A stretch of 64,000 nucleotides of DNA, taken from positions 248,001 to 312,000 of the forward strand of contig NZ_JAHKSH010000003.1 of NCBI RefSeq assembly GCF_019720895.1. The letters are read 5' to 3'. The DNA is from Microbacterium salitolerans (GTDB lineage: Bacteria; Actinomycetota; Actinomycetes; Actinomycetales; Microbacteriaceae). Positions 1-8,613 of the stretch are shown one piece after another. Position 1 is the stretch's first letter; each line of letters opens with the position of its first letter. Made by a program: the position numbers and the translations under genes. Below the pieces are notes generated by a model. That model was not told the origin of the DNA. It saw nothing but the letters and a program-made list of their open reading frames with translations, and searched no databases.

Positions 1-991
1 AGGCCGCTGCTGCGGTCGTGAGCGTCGCGATCACGAGCGCACGTCGGCGGCCGATTCGGTCGCTCACGCGGGCCATCGCGAAGGTCACGATCATCGTGAC
101 CACGGCTGCAGCGGCCTTCCAGTTGAGGACGGCGGTCTTGTCTTCCCCCGCCTCCACGGCGACGGAGACGCCCCATACCGTCACGATCGCCTGCGTCGTG
201 TAGACGCTCATCGTGACGAGCAGCGCGATCGCGACAGGGGCGAGATGGTGCCGCATGACGTCGACGAGGGGAATCCGACGGGAGTCGCGCTCTGCTTCGA
301 GCGACTGGAAGGCGGGGGTCTCAGCGACGCGCAGCCGGACGACGAGCCCCACGACGATGAGCACGGCCGACAACAGGAAGGGAATCCTCCAGCCCCAGAT
401 GACGAATTGGTCGCCGGTGAGGACGGTCATGAGGGAGAGGACGAGCGTCGCGAGCACGGCGCCGGCCGGCCCGCCGGCGTTGGCGAACGCCGCGGCGAAG
501 CCGCGCTTGTCCTTCGGAGCATGCTCAAGCGCCATGAGGGCCGCCCCGCCCCACTCTCCGCCGACGGCGATGCCCTGTGCGATCCTCAGCACCAGGAGCG
601 AGATCGGCGCGATGGCGCCGATCTGCGCGGTCGGCGGCATGAGACCGATCAGGATCGTGACGGCACCCATCATCAGCATCGAGAACACGAGGGCCTTCTT
701 GCGCCCGACGCGGTCGCCGAAATGGCCGAAGATGATGCCGCCCAGCGGTCGAGCGATGTACCCCGCTGCGAGTGTGGCGAACGAGGCGAACAGGGCCAGG
801 CCCGGACCGAGGTCAGCGAAATACAGGGCGCTGAACACGATCGACGAAGCCGTCGCGTAGAGCATGAAATCGTAGAACTCGATCGCCGACCCGATGAAGC
901 TCGACGCGAGGATGCGTCGCATATCGGTGGTGTTGAGCGACGTCTGGACACCTTCGGCGTCTGTCGTGGAGCTGCGTCGTTGCTGATCCAT
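1..991 (-). CDS. MFS transporter, metabolite:H+ symporter (MHS) family, 3' end outside window
   Basis: The reading frame is open from an ATG at 991 to the left edge, so the C-terminal part is missing. The translation begins MDQQRRSSTTDAEG and shows the MHS hallmarks: a first helix with SSFIGSAIEFYDFMLY, the loop GHFGDRVGRKKALVFSM after helix 2, and RIAQGIAVGGEWGGAALMA in helix 4. About eight membrane segments are visible. MHS carriers import organic acids or zwitterions by proton symport across the cytoplasmic membrane; the substrate cannot be read from sequence. It lies just downstream of, and on the same strand as, an MBL-fold hydrolase whose product or substrate it might carry. That link is inference. 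Confidence 0.9.
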   Translation of the reverse strand, partial: MDQQRRSSTTDAEGVQTSLNTTDMRRILASSFIGSAIEFYDFMLYATASSIVFSALYFADLGPGLALFASFATLAAGYIARPLGGIIFGHFGDRVGRKKALVFSMLMMGAVTILIGLMPPTAQIGAIAPISLLVLRIAQGIAVGGEWGGAALMALEHAPKDKRGFAAAFANAGGPAGAVLATLVLSLMTVLTGDQFVIWGWRIPFLLSAVLIVVGLVVRLRVAETPAFQSLEAERDSRRIPLVDVMRHHLAPVAIALLVTMSVYTTQAIVTVWGVSVAVEAGEDKTAVLNWKAAAAVVTMIVTFAMARVSDRIGRRRALVIATLTTAAAA

Positions 992-1017
992 GGGGTTCTC
1001 TCTTCCGAACGGAGGTG

Positions 1018-2085
1018 CTACGCCCGAGCAGTGTCGAAGTGAGCGCTTCGCACGCGTGGGTTTCGCGAGTCGATGGGGATGATGTCGAGGTCGCCGGGCA
1101 CGAGGAAGCGGCCAGGGAGCCTGGCCTCGCCTCGTGCCCAGACGGAGGCGTCCGCGTGTCCGGGAACGAGGTGGTGGAGAGCGAGACGCCGCGCGTTCGC
1201 CCGTTCTGCGATCCGGCAGGCCCCTTCCACCGAGGTATGCGACCGGTAGTGATGGTCGCGTGACGCGCGCCCTTCTCCATCGGAGCGAGCGCCGTAGAGC
1301 TGCTCGACCCATTCGAAGTCGATGGCCTCGTGCAGCAGGAGGTCGGTATCGGCGGCGAGATGCACGAGGTTGTCGCTCTCGCATGTGTCGCCTGAGATCG
1401 TGACGGATCCATGCTCCGATTCGACGCGAAAGGCGAATGCGGGCGCGACCGGTGGGTGATCCACCAATGTCGCCGTCACCCGGACGCGATCGTCCTCGAA
1501 GACGAGGAACGGGGCCATCTCGGGGCTGGCGGCATCATTCGGGTGATATCCGATGTCGTGTGGGAGGGGGATGTCGTGCAGATCGAAGAGCTCGAGAGGG
1601 TGGGTGCGCAGAGAGTCGAGGACGCGATCGTTGAGATCGGTCGCGTAGGCGTCGACGATTCCGCGGACGAGGCCCGTCGTCCCCGGGGTCGGGTCATGCG
1701 GCGCGACGGGCTGCGGTGCGACGACAGCCCGTTCGGAGACGGGAGGCAGCATCCCCCGGTCGCCCGGCCCGTAGACGGGGACGGGGCCCGTCGCGCGGTC
1801 CTGCAGGTAGTGCATTCCGAACAGGACGAGTGCGGGAAGTCCTACCGTGTGGTCCGAGTGGAGATGAGTGAGGAAGACGCCGCCGAGACCGGACATGTCG
1901 AGCCCCGCTTGGCGGACGCGTCTACCTGCGCCATCGCCGACATCGATGAGATAAAAGCGATCGCCGACGGTGATCGCCGTGGAGATTCCCGCACGGTCGG
2001 CGCCATCCGGGTGCCACCAGCGAGGGCCGCCTGCAGTGCCGAGAGTGATCACGTTCATCTCGGCGGGAGACACGGGTGAGGTCAT
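1018..2085 (-). CDS. MBL-fold metallo-hydrolase (RNase Z/arylsulfatase-like)
   Basis: This 355-residue protein has the metallo-beta-lactamase motif THLHSDHT near residue 100, a later SGDT metal ligand and a C-terminal HH pair. These are typical of the binuclear zinc RNase Z/arylsulfatase-like branch. An upstream in-frame ATG exists at 2190, but the ATG at 2085 (MTSPVSPAEM) follows a good GAAGGAG ribosome site and starts at the family's usual beta-strand, so it is preferred. No signal peptide is visible, so it is probably cytosolic. It is followed 26 nt on by the MHS transporter and is divergent from a LysR gene. The substrate is unknown; hydrolysis of a small ester or sulfate ester imported by the transporter is a guess. 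Confidence 0.85.
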   Translation of the reverse strand: MTSPVSPAEMNVITLGTAGGPRWWHPDGADRAGISTAITVGDRFYLIDVGDGAGRRVRQAGLDMSGLGGVFLTHLHSDHTVGLPALVLFGMHYLQDRATGPVPVYGPGDRGMLPPVSERAVVAPQPVAPHDPTPGTTGLVRGIVDAYATDLNDRVLDSLRTHPLELFDLHDIPLPHDIGYHPNDAASPEMAPFLVFEDDRVRVTATLVDHPPVAPAFAFRVESEHGSVTISGDTCESDNLVHLAADTDLLLHEAIDFEWVEQLYGARSDGEGRASRDHHYRSHTSVEGACRIAERANARRLALHHLVPGHADASVWARGEARLPGRFLVPGDLDIIPIDSRNPRVRSAHFDTARA

Positions 2086-2121
2086 GGGCGCTCCTTCGCG
2101 CGATTGCCGTCGTCGAGTTGT

Positions 2122-2134
2122 ATCCAGTCTGGAT
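2122..2134. promoter_or_regulatory. perfect 6-bp inverted repeat, candidate operator
   Basis: ATCCAG-T-CTGGAT is a perfect palindrome with a one-base centre, 36 nt upstream of the MBL hydrolase start in a short divergent intergenic region. Its position fits an operator for the hydrolase-transporter unit. The protein that binds it is not known. Confidence 0.45.
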
Positions 2135-2145
2135 CGCGCGCAATC

Positions 2146-2178
2146 ATGACGAAAGCCAAATGAAATTGCTTTAGTCAT
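2146..2178. promoter_or_regulatory. 11-bp inverted repeat, candidate LysR self-operator
   Basis: ATGACGAAAGC (2146-2156) and GCTTTAGTCAT (2168-2178) are inverted repeats with one mismatch around an 11-nt A/T-rich centre. The right arm ends 11 nt before the LysR start codon. LysR regulators typically bind dyads with an interrupted T-N11-A centre in the divergent promoter they control, which this site fits. Confidence 0.5.
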
Positions 2179-2189
2179 AGGTAGAGACA

Positions 2190-3113
2190 ATGAAGAATGT
2201 CACCCTCCGTCAGATGGAGTACCTCGTCTCGGTCGTCGACCACGGGTCCGTGGGTGCGGGGGCAGCCGCGTGCCATGTCTCGCAGGCGACCGTGTCCGCA
2301 TCGATCGCGCAGCTCGAGAAGGCGCTCGGCGCGGATCTGCTCGTACGCGGTCCCGCCCGCCGCGCTCATGCGACGCAGGCGGGCCTCGACTTCGCTGCGC
2401 GAGCCCGAGAGATCCTCGGCGCGGTCACTGAGGCAGCCGACGCAGTCGATGACTCACGGGAAGGTCTGCGGGGCCCGCTGAGCGTGGGGTGCACGCACAC
2501 AGCCGGGCCTCGATTCCTGCCGTCGCTCGCCGATCTCGTGACGCGGAGCTGGCCCGACGTGCAGCTGTCGCTCGTAGAGGGCGCACCCAGGGATATCCAG
2601 AGAAGCGTGTCCGAGGGCCGACTCGACATCGGGATCGTCTATTCGCGACAGGTTCGGGGCACGGACCTGGAGCAGCATCACCTGATCGACGTCGATCTTC
2701 ACGCCATGCTTCCTGCCGATTCGCCTCTTGCACGACGCGACGAGGTATCGCTCTACGACCTCGTGGATATGCCCGCCGTCATGCTCGATGTCCCTCCCAC
2801 GCAGGAGCTGCTCCTCGAACGAATCAACGCACACGGCCTGGACATCGACGTGAGGTGGCGCTCATCGAGCGCGGAGACCATGCGATCGCTGGTCGCACGG
2901 GGGCTGGGATTCGGGTTCGTCAACGCCGTGCCGCATCCGAGTCTGCGTTCCTTCGAGGGGATGGAAGTCGCGTACCGACGTGTCGAGGAGCGCATCTTCG
3001 ACAACGCGGCAGTTGCGCTGACGCCGGTAGGCCGCCATCGCCTGCGGAGGGTAGACGCCGCGATCGAGGCGCTGCGCCAGATCGCAGCCGATTCTGATCC
3101 GCGTGCGTGGTGA
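2190..3113 (+). CDS. LysR-family transcriptional regulator
   Basis: At 307 residues this has normal LysR length. The N-terminal winged helix-turn-helix is clear: LRQMEYLVSVVDHGSVGAGA, then CHVSQATVSASIAQLEKALG and LLVRG. A two-lobed effector-binding domain of the periplasmic-binding-protein fold follows from about residue 90 (GPLSVGCTHTAGPRFLPSL). It is divergent from the MBL hydrolase, with two inverted repeats in the 104-nt gap, so it probably controls the hydrolase-transporter pair and itself. The inducer is unknown. Confidence 0.9.
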   Translation: MKNVTLRQMEYLVSVVDHGSVGAGAAACHVSQATVSASIAQLEKALGADLLVRGPARRAHATQAGLDFAARAREILGAVTEAADAVDDSREGLRGPLSVGCTHTAGPRFLPSLADLVTRSWPDVQLSLVEGAPRDIQRSVSEGRLDIGIVYSRQVRGTDLEQHHLIDVDLHAMLPADSPLARRDEVSLYDLVDMPAVMLDVPPTQELLLERINAHGLDIDVRWRSSSAETMRSLVARGLGFGFVNAVPHPSLRSFEGMEVAYRRVEERIFDNAAVALTPVGRHRLRRVDAAIEALRQIAADSDPRAW

Positions 3114-3122
3114 CGGCCGCTG

Positions 3123-4388
3123 TCAGCGCCCCGTCGCCGCACGGGCCTGGAGGACGGCGCGGTCGCGGGCGTTCTGCGCGAGGGCGGCGGCCTCCGCGAA
3201 CGCCGCGCGCGCCTCGTCGTGACGGCCGAGGCGTTCGAGCAGCTCGGCCCGCGCCGACGGCAGCAGGTGCAGTGCGGCGAGCCGCCCGTCCGCCGCGAGG
3301 GAGTCGACGATCTCGAGAGCGGCCGCCGGCCCCTCCGCCATCGAGAGGGCGACGGCGCGGTTGAGCTCGACGATCGGCGACGGGGTGATGGTCAGCAGCG
3401 CGTCATAGAGCCGCACGATCGTCGCCCAGTCGGTGTCGTCGACGCTCGCGGCGACCGCGTGGCACTCCGCGATCGCGGCCTGCAGGGCGTAGGTCTCGCG
3501 CCCGCGGCCCAGGGCGTCGACGCGGGCGAGCGCGGCGCGCCCTCGCGTGATCGCGCTGCGGTCCCATCGCGTGCGGTCCTGGTCGGCGAGGAGCACGGGG
3601 GCGCCGGCGGCATCCGTGCGCGCCGGGAAGCGCGACGCGGTCAGCTCCATGAGGGCGACGAGCCCGTGCGCGCTCGGTTCCTTCGGCAGCAGCGCCGCGA
3701 GTGATCGTCCGAGGCGCAGCGCCTCGCGGGCGAGATCAGGGCGCAGGACGTCGTCGCCCGCGGCGGCCGCGTGCCCCTCCGTGAAGACGAGGTAGACGAC
3801 GTTCAGCACGGCGGCGAGGCGCGGGGCGAGCTCGGCCCCGGACGGCGCCTCGAACGGCACGTCGGCGTCGGCGAGGGTGCGCTTCGCCCGCACGATCCGC
3901 TGCTGCACCGTCGCCGTGGACACGACGAACGACCGCGCAATCTCGTCGGTCGTCAGCCCCGCGACGATGCGCAGCGTCAGGGCGACGCGCGCCTGCGGGG
4001 CCAGCACGGGGTGGCACGAGATGAAGACGAGGCGCAGCACGTCGTCGTCGATCTCGTCCGGATCCCAGGGAGCCTGCTCGAGCGGATCCGTGTCCTGCGC
4101 GATCTGCGCGAGTCGGTCCTCGTAGCGCTCGCGTCGCCGCCAGTGGTCGATCGCGCGGCGCTTCGCCGTGGTCGTGAGCCACGCCGCGCCGTTGCGCGGG
4201 CTGCCCTGACGCGGCCACTGCTCGAGGGCCTCCGCGACGGCCTCCTGCGCGAGATCCTCCGCGAGGGAGAAGTCGCCCGTGTAGCGGGTGAGGGTCGCCA
4301 CGATCTTCGCCGCGTCCATCCGCCACACGGCCGACACGGCCCGGCGCGCGGATTCCTCCGCGGGCAGGGCCGTGTCGTCGGTCGTCAT
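3123..4388 (-). CDS. ECF42-type RNA polymerase sigma factor with C-terminal extension
   Basis: The 421-residue protein starts with sigma region 2 (DFSLAEDLAQEAVAEALEQW, then WLTTTAKRRAIDHWRR) and region 4 (RVALTLRIVAGLTTDEIARS and VSTATVQQRIVRAKR). It continues with about 220 extra residues of the DUF6596/TPR-like type (LNRAVALSMAEGPAAALEIVD). ECF42 factors are defined by this extension and by linkage to a DGPF/YCII gene, which lies 10 nt upstream here. In this group the extension, rather than an anti-sigma factor, is thought to modulate activity, and no anti-sigma gene is seen. A matching promoter precedes the pair, suggesting autoregulation. The signal sensed is unknown. Confidence 0.93.
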   Translation of the reverse strand: MTTDDTALPAEESARRAVSAVWRMDAAKIVATLTRYTGDFSLAEDLAQEAVAEALEQWPRQGSPRNGAAWLTTTAKRRAIDHWRRRERYEDRLAQIAQDTDPLEQAPWDPDEIDDDVLRLVFISCHPVLAPQARVALTLRIVAGLTTDEIARSFVVSTATVQQRIVRAKRTLADADVPFEAPSGAELAPRLAAVLNVVYLVFTEGHAAAAGDDVLRPDLAREALRLGRSLAALLPKEPSAHGLVALMELTASRFPARTDAAGAPVLLADQDRTRWDRSAITRGRAALARVDALGRGRETYALQAAIAECHAVAASVDDTDWATIVRLYDALLTITPSPIVELNRAVALSMAEGPAAALEIVDSLAADGRLAALHLLPSARAELLERLGRHDEARAAFAEAAALAQNARDRAVLQARAATGR

Positions 4389-4398
4389 CGGGCGAGCG

Positions 4399-4827
4399 TC
4401 ACTTCTCGGCGCGCTGCGCCTGCTCCTCGCGCCAGCCCTCTTCCTTCTGGATCCACTCGTTGTCGGGGTCGAAGTCGGACGCGTCGGTGACGCGGCGCAC
4501 CTCGATCTTCGCGCCGGGGCCGAGCGGCACCTTGCTCGCCCACCGAACGGCCTCCTCCTTCGAGGCGACCTCGAGGATCCAGAACCCGCTGAAGAGCTCC
4601 TTCGTCTCGCCGTACGGGCCGTCGGTGACGAGCGGCGGCTCGGACGTGAAGTCGACGACGAACGCGTTGTCGTCGGGTTCTGCCAGGCCCTCGCCCGCGA
4701 GCAGGACGCCCGCCTTCATGAGCTCCTCGTTGAAGCGCCCCATGTTCTCGATGACCTGCTCGAAGGGGATCTCCTTGTACGCCTCGACCGCCGCATCTGT
4801 CGCGCGCATGATCAGCATGACCTTCAT
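4399..4827 (-). CDS. YCII/DGPF-domain protein, partner of the ECF42 sigma factor
   Basis: This 142-residue protein begins MKVMLIMRATDAAVEAYKE, the usual YCII-related fold, and carries the signature as VTDGPYGETKE, a DGPY variant of DGPF, before the FWILEVASKEEAVRWA segment. The AGGAGATGG ribosome site just upstream supports the ATG at 4827. DGPF proteins are small cytosolic ferredoxin-like-fold proteins, usually the main targets of ECF42 sigma factors; their biochemical activity is not established. Here the gene is first in a two-gene operon with its sigma factor. Confidence 0.9.
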   Translation of the reverse strand: MKVMLIMRATDAAVEAYKEIPFEQVIENMGRFNEELMKAGVLLAGEGLAEPDDNAFVVDFTSEPPLVTDGPYGETKELFSGFWILEVASKEEAVRWASKVPLGPGAKIEVRRVTDASDFDPDNEWIQKEEGWREEQAQRAEK

Positions 4828-4879
4828 CGGTCCATCTCCTCTGTGTGCGGGGGCCGCCTCTCGGCCTCCTCACTCACTG

Positions 4880-4907
4880 CGTCGAATGAGAATCGGCCGG
4901 ATCGACA
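4880..4907 (-). promoter_or_regulatory. candidate ECF42-dependent promoter of the DGPF-sigma operon
   Basis: Read on the minus strand, TGTCGA (4907-4902) is followed after 17 nt by CGACG (4884-4880), about 55 nt before the DGPF start codon. The reported ECF42 consensus is TGTCGA at -35 and CGAC or CGTC at -10, so both elements and the spacing fit. This implies that the sigma factor activates its own operon. Confidence 0.65.
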
Positions 4908-4975
4908 TCGTCGGGAGAATCTTTTCGGGATATCGCGCCGAGCGCTACCCCTCAGTGCGCTGTGGGGCCGCTCCG

Positions 4976-5644
4976 CTACGCCTCGGCCGCTGATCGCCGA
5001 TGCAGCAGGGCGTTCAGGCCCTGCAGGGCGAGGGCGACGAGCGAGACGCCGATGAGCACCGCGATGCACACTCCGAGCACGCCGGGGACGCCGCCCGGGA
5101 TGATCGCGGGATCCACGAACCAGTACGGGTACGACTCCCGCGTGAGGAAGTAGATGCACCACGCGATGCCGGGAGGGAACGTCGCCCACATGAACTGGCC
5201 GCGCCCGCGCGGCTGCCGCACGGCGAGCGCGTCGACGAGCAGGTACGCGGGGAGCCACACGTGCATGAACTCGTTGACCCACCAGATCGCGTCGGACGGC
5301 TCGATGTTCCGCAGGAGCGCGTTGTAGATCACGGCGACGAGCAGGAGGTTGGCGGCGACGCCCGTGAGGGATCCGCCGATCCAGGCGGGCGCGGAACGCA
5401 GCGGCCGGCGCCGCACGAGGGCCGACCACGTCGCGAGGCAGAGGACGACGCCCGCCGCGATCACGGAGACGTTGGTGTACCGCCCGAGGAAGTCGGCGGT
5501 CACCGCGATCGCCGATTCGTCCGCGCCGGCGTGACGGATCTCGTGAACCAGCTCGGCGAGCACGGCGACGACGGTCGTCATCGCCGCCGCGGCGCGGATC
5601 CAGGCCCACGCGCGCTCGCCAGAATCCTTCGAGCCCCCGACCAT
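4976..5644 (-). CDS. Pr6Pr-like integral membrane protein
   Basis: This 222-residue protein has about six hydrophobic helices, beginning with AWAWIRAAAAMTTVVAVLAE after a short polar N-terminus. The family-like stretches NEFMHVWLPAYLLVDAL and YFLTRESYPYWFVDP lie in the second half. These match the Pr6Pr (FAR-17a/AIG1-like) six-helix family. Eukaryotic relatives act on fatty-acid esters of hydroxy fatty acids; bacterial members are not characterised, so no activity is assigned. It is divergent from kynA with 68 nt between the starts, and no shared function is evident. Confidence 0.75.
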   Translation of the reverse strand: MVGGSKDSGERAWAWIRAAAAMTTVVAVLAELVHEIRHAGADESAIAVTADFLGRYTNVSVIAAGVVLCLATWSALVRRRPLRSAPAWIGGSLTGVAANLLLVAVIYNALLRNIEPSDAIWWVNEFMHVWLPAYLLVDALAVRQPRGRGQFMWATFPPGIAWCIYFLTRESYPYWFVDPAIIPGGVPGVLGVCIAVLIGVSLVALALQGLNALLHRRSAAEA

Positions 5645-5712
5645 GCGGCCGATGGTAGTCGCGGTCCCTCTGCGAGCGGTGAGGGCGCAGGTTCGGTGGA
5701 TAGCCTCGAGGA

Positions 5713-6567
5713 ATGAGCGTCAACGACAACACCCGCGAGCTCGAGAGCGACATCGTCACCGATCTGCGCGACAAGCTCACCTACTCGTCGTACCTGGGCC
5801 TCGACCAGGTCCTGTCGGCGCAGCACCCGCTGAGCGAGCCCGAGCATCACGACGAGATGCTGTTCATCATCCAGCATCAGACCACCGAGCTGTGGCTCAA
5901 GCTGATGATCCACGAGATCACGGCGGCCTGCCAGGCGCTTCGCGACGACGATCTCGGCAGCGCGCTCAAGAAGATCGCGCGCGTCAAGCACATCCAGAAG
6001 ACGATGACCGAGGCGTGGTCGGTGCTCGCGACGCTCACCCCCACCGAGTACGCGCAGTTCCGCGGCTTCCTCGCGCAGTCGTCCGGCTTCCAGTCGTGGC
6101 AGTACCGCGCGGTCGAGTTCCTCCTCGGCAACAAGAACGCGAAGATGCTCGCCGTGTTCGACGCCGAACCCGAGGCGCAGGCCGAGCTCGCGCGCATCCT
6201 CGAGGCGCCGAGCCTGTACGACGAGTTCCTGCGCCTGCTGCACCGCCGCGGCCACGCGATCCCCACCGAGCTGCTCGAGCGCGATGTCACGAAGGCGCAC
6301 GTCGAGAGCGCCGCCCTCATCGACGTGTTCCGCGGCATCTACGACGACGCCGAGACGCACTGGGAGGCGTATGAGGCCTGCGAGGAGCTCGTCGACCTCG
6401 AGGAGAACTTCCAGTTCTGGCGCTTCCGGCACCTCCGCACCGTCATGCGCACGATCGGCGGCAAGACGGGCACGGGCGGATCCAGCGGGGTCTCGTTCCT
6501 GCAGAAGGCGCTCGACCTCACCTTCTTCCCGGAGCTGTTCTCGGTGCGGACGGAGATCGGACGATGA
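5713..6567 (+). CDS. kynA: tryptophan 2,3-dioxygenase
   Basis: This is a heme enzyme that opens the indole ring of L-tryptophan with O2 to give N-formylkynurenine. The 284-residue length is normal. Motifs include [20 protein letters not shown] near residue 45, [19 protein letters not shown] near residue 120, the heme-ligand helix [19 protein letters not shown] and the substrate-binding loop [11 protein letters not shown]. It is the first gene of a three-gene operon, overlapping kynU by 4 nt (ATGA), which commits the cluster to the kynurenine route. All key residues seem intact. Confidence 0.97.
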   Translation: MSVNDNTRELESDIVTDLRDKLTYSSYLGLDQVLSAQHPLSEPEHHDEMLFIIQHQTTELWLKLMIHEITAACQALRDDDLGSALKKIARVKHIQKTMTEAWSVLATLTPTEYAQFRGFLAQSSGFQSWQYRAVEFLLGNKNAKMLAVFDAEPEAQAELARILEAPSLYDEFLRLLHRRGHAIPTELLERDVTKAHVESAALIDVFRGIYDDAETHWEAYEACEELVDLEENFQFWRFRHLRTVMRTIGGKTGTGGSSGVSFLQKALDLTFFPELFSVRTEIGR

Positions 6568-7772
6568 CCGCGACGGCTGTCGACCTCGACGTGCGGGATC
6601 CGCTGCGCGCGTACCGCGACCGCTTCGTCGCCGCCGACGACCCCGCCGTCGCCGCGTACCTCGACGGCAACTCGCTCGGGCGCCCGCCGAAGGCCCTGCA
6701 GGAGCGCATGGCGTCGTTCGTCGCGGGGGCGTGGGGCACCGACCTCATCCGCGGGTGGGATAAGGGCTGGTTCGACAAGCCCGTCGCGCTCGGCGACCGC
6801 ATCGGCGCCGCGGTGCTCGGCGCCGCACCGGGGCAGACCGTCGTGGGCGAGTCGACGACCGTGTCGCTGTACAAGGTGATCCGCGCGGCCGTCGATCAGC
6901 GCCCGGGCCGCTCCGAGATCGTCGTCGATCGCGGCAACTTCCCGACCGACCGCTACCTGGTCGAGGGGATCGCGGCCGAGACCGGCCGCACGCCGCGCTG
7001 GATCGAGCCGGATCCCGCGGGCGGCGTCACGCTCGACGACGTCCGCGGGGTGCTCTCGGATCAGACGGCCGTCGTCGTGCTCAGCCACGTCGCGTTCCGC
7101 TCCGCGCACATCTCCGACATGGCTGCGATCACGCGCGCCGCGCACGACGCGGGCGCGCTCATCGTGTGGGATCTCTGCCACTCCGTCGGCGCGGTCCCCA
7201 TCGAGCTCGACGCGACGGGCGTCGACTTCGCGGCGGGGTGCACGTACAAATACCTCAACGGCGGGCCCGGATCCCCGGCCTTCCTCTACGTCAGCAGTCG
7301 GCACCTCGAGTCGGCCACGCAGCCGATCCAGGGTTGGATGGGCGTGAAGGACGCGTTCGCGATGGGGCAGGGCTACGAGCCGGCCGACGGGATCCGCCGG
7401 TTCGTCAGCGGCACGCCGCCGATCGTCGGCATGCTCGGGATGGAGGCGACGCTCGACCTCATCGAGGAGGTCGGGATCTCGCGCATCCGCGAGAAGTCGA
7501 TCGCCCTCACGGAGTTCGCGATCGAGAAATACGATCGTATCCTCGCGCCGCGCGGCGTCGAGCTCTCGAGTCCGCGCGACGCGTCGGTGCGCGGCGGCCA
7601 CATCACGATCGACCACCCGGCGTTCCCCGCGCTCATGGAGCGCCTCTGGGCGGCGAACATCATCCCCGACTTCCGCCCGCCGACAGGGATCCGCCTGGGG
7701 CTGTCGCCGCTGTCGACCTCCTTCTCGGAGACGGAGCGCGCGATCAACGCGATCGGCGAGATGCTGGCGTGA
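6564..7772 (+). CDS. kynU: kynureninase
   Basis: This is the PLP enzyme that cleaves L-kynurenine to anthranilate and L-alanine. The 402 residues show the fold-type I aminotransferase pattern: [11 protein letters not shown] at the N-terminus, [10 protein letters not shown] near residue 95, a [16 protein letters not shown] stretch with the PLP-binding Asp, and the PLP-lysine loop [18 protein letters not shown] near residue 230. It is translationally coupled to kynA upstream (ATGA) and to the hydrolase downstream (GTGA). Confidence 0.96.
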   Translation: MTATAVDLDVRDPLRAYRDRFVAADDPAVAAYLDGNSLGRPPKALQERMASFVAGAWGTDLIRGWDKGWFDKPVALGDRIGAAVLGAAPGQTVVGESTTVSLYKVIRAAVDQRPGRSEIVVDRGNFPTDRYLVEGIAAETGRTPRWIEPDPAGGVTLDDVRGVLSDQTAVVVLSHVAFRSAHISDMAAITRAAHDAGALIVWDLCHSVGAVPIELDATGVDFAAGCTYKYLNGGPGSPAFLYVSSRHLESATQPIQGWMGVKDAFAMGQGYEPADGIRRFVSGTPPIVGMLGMEATLDLIEEVGISRIREKSIALTEFAIEKYDRILAPRGVELSSPRDASVRGGHITIDHPAFPALMERLWAANIIPDFRPPTGIRLGLSPLSTSFSETERAINAIGEMLA

Positions 7773-8491
7773 CCGACATCCTGAGCCGCGCGGCCCGTGC
7801 CGCCGATCGCGTGCTCGTAGGATCCCGCGGGGCGGATGATGTGGTCGAGGTGTACGCGCCACGGGGCGAGCGCCGCGGATCCCTCCTCCTCGTCCACGGC
7901 GGATTCTGGCGCGCGCGCTTCGACCGCACGCATCTGCGGCCGTTCGCCGAGTTCTTCGCGGATCGCGGGTGGCTCGTCGCGCTGCCCGAGTATCTGCGCG
8001 CGGGGCAGGCTGGCGGCGGGTGGCCGGGGACCCTCGACGACCTCGCGCGTATCGCGACGGAGACGAGCGCCACCCTCGGGGTGCCCGCGGGCGAGTGGGT
8101 CGTCGCCGGGCACTCGGCGGGCGGCCACCTCGCGATCCTCGCGGCGGAGCGGGTCCGGTTCGCGCGGGTCGTGTCGCTCGCGGGGGTCCTCGATCTGGCC
8201 GCCTGCGCGGCGGACGGCCTCTCGAACGATGCGGCCGGCGAGTTCCTCGGATCTGCAGACGCCGAGACCGTGCGCGCGGCGGACCCGATGCAGCAGGCCG
8301 TGCCGTCCGTCGACATCGCGCTCGTGCACGGCGACCTCGACGGCGACGTCCCCGTCGAGTACTCGACGCGCTACGCGACCCGGCGCGACGACATCACACT
8401 CGCGCTGCTGCCGGGCGCGGGTCACTTCGCGGTCATCGACCCGGAGGATCCGTCTTTCGCGGCGGTCGTAGATGCCGTCGAGGGCCGCTGA
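7769..8491 (+). CDS. alpha/beta hydrolase, probable N-formylkynurenine formamidase
   Basis: The GTG start at 7769 overlaps the kynU stop, giving 240 residues. It is an alpha/beta hydrolase with the oxyanion motif HGGFW near residue 40, the nucleophile elbow GHSAGGH near residue 113, and a C-terminal GAGH supplying the catalytic His. HGGFW followed by GHSAGGH is the pattern of the yeast/animal-type kynurenine formamidase rather than the cyclase-like KynB. Position after kynA and kynU supplies the missing middle step, N-formylkynurenine to kynurenine plus formate. The specificity is inferred from context. Confidence 0.85.
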   Translation: MTDILSRAARAADRVLVGSRGADDVVEVYAPRGERRGSLLLVHGGFWRARFDRTHLRPFAEFFADRGWLVALPEYLRAGQAGGGWPGTLDDLARIATETSATLGVPAGEWVVAGHSAGGHLAILAAERVRFARVVSLAGVLDLAACAADGLSNDAAGEFLGSADAETVRAADPMQQAVPSVDIALVHGDLDGDVPVEYSTRYATRRDDITLALLPGAGHFAVIDPEDPSFAAVVDAVEGR

Positions 8492-8613
8492 AGCTCTGAT
8501 CGACGGGTGCTGAAGGGATCGCAAGACCCCTCCTGTGCGGACGCTGAGAGTCCGATACGGTGCCCGTGCGAGCGCCGACCGGCGCCGCGAATCAACTCGA
8601 AAAGGAGTCGGTC

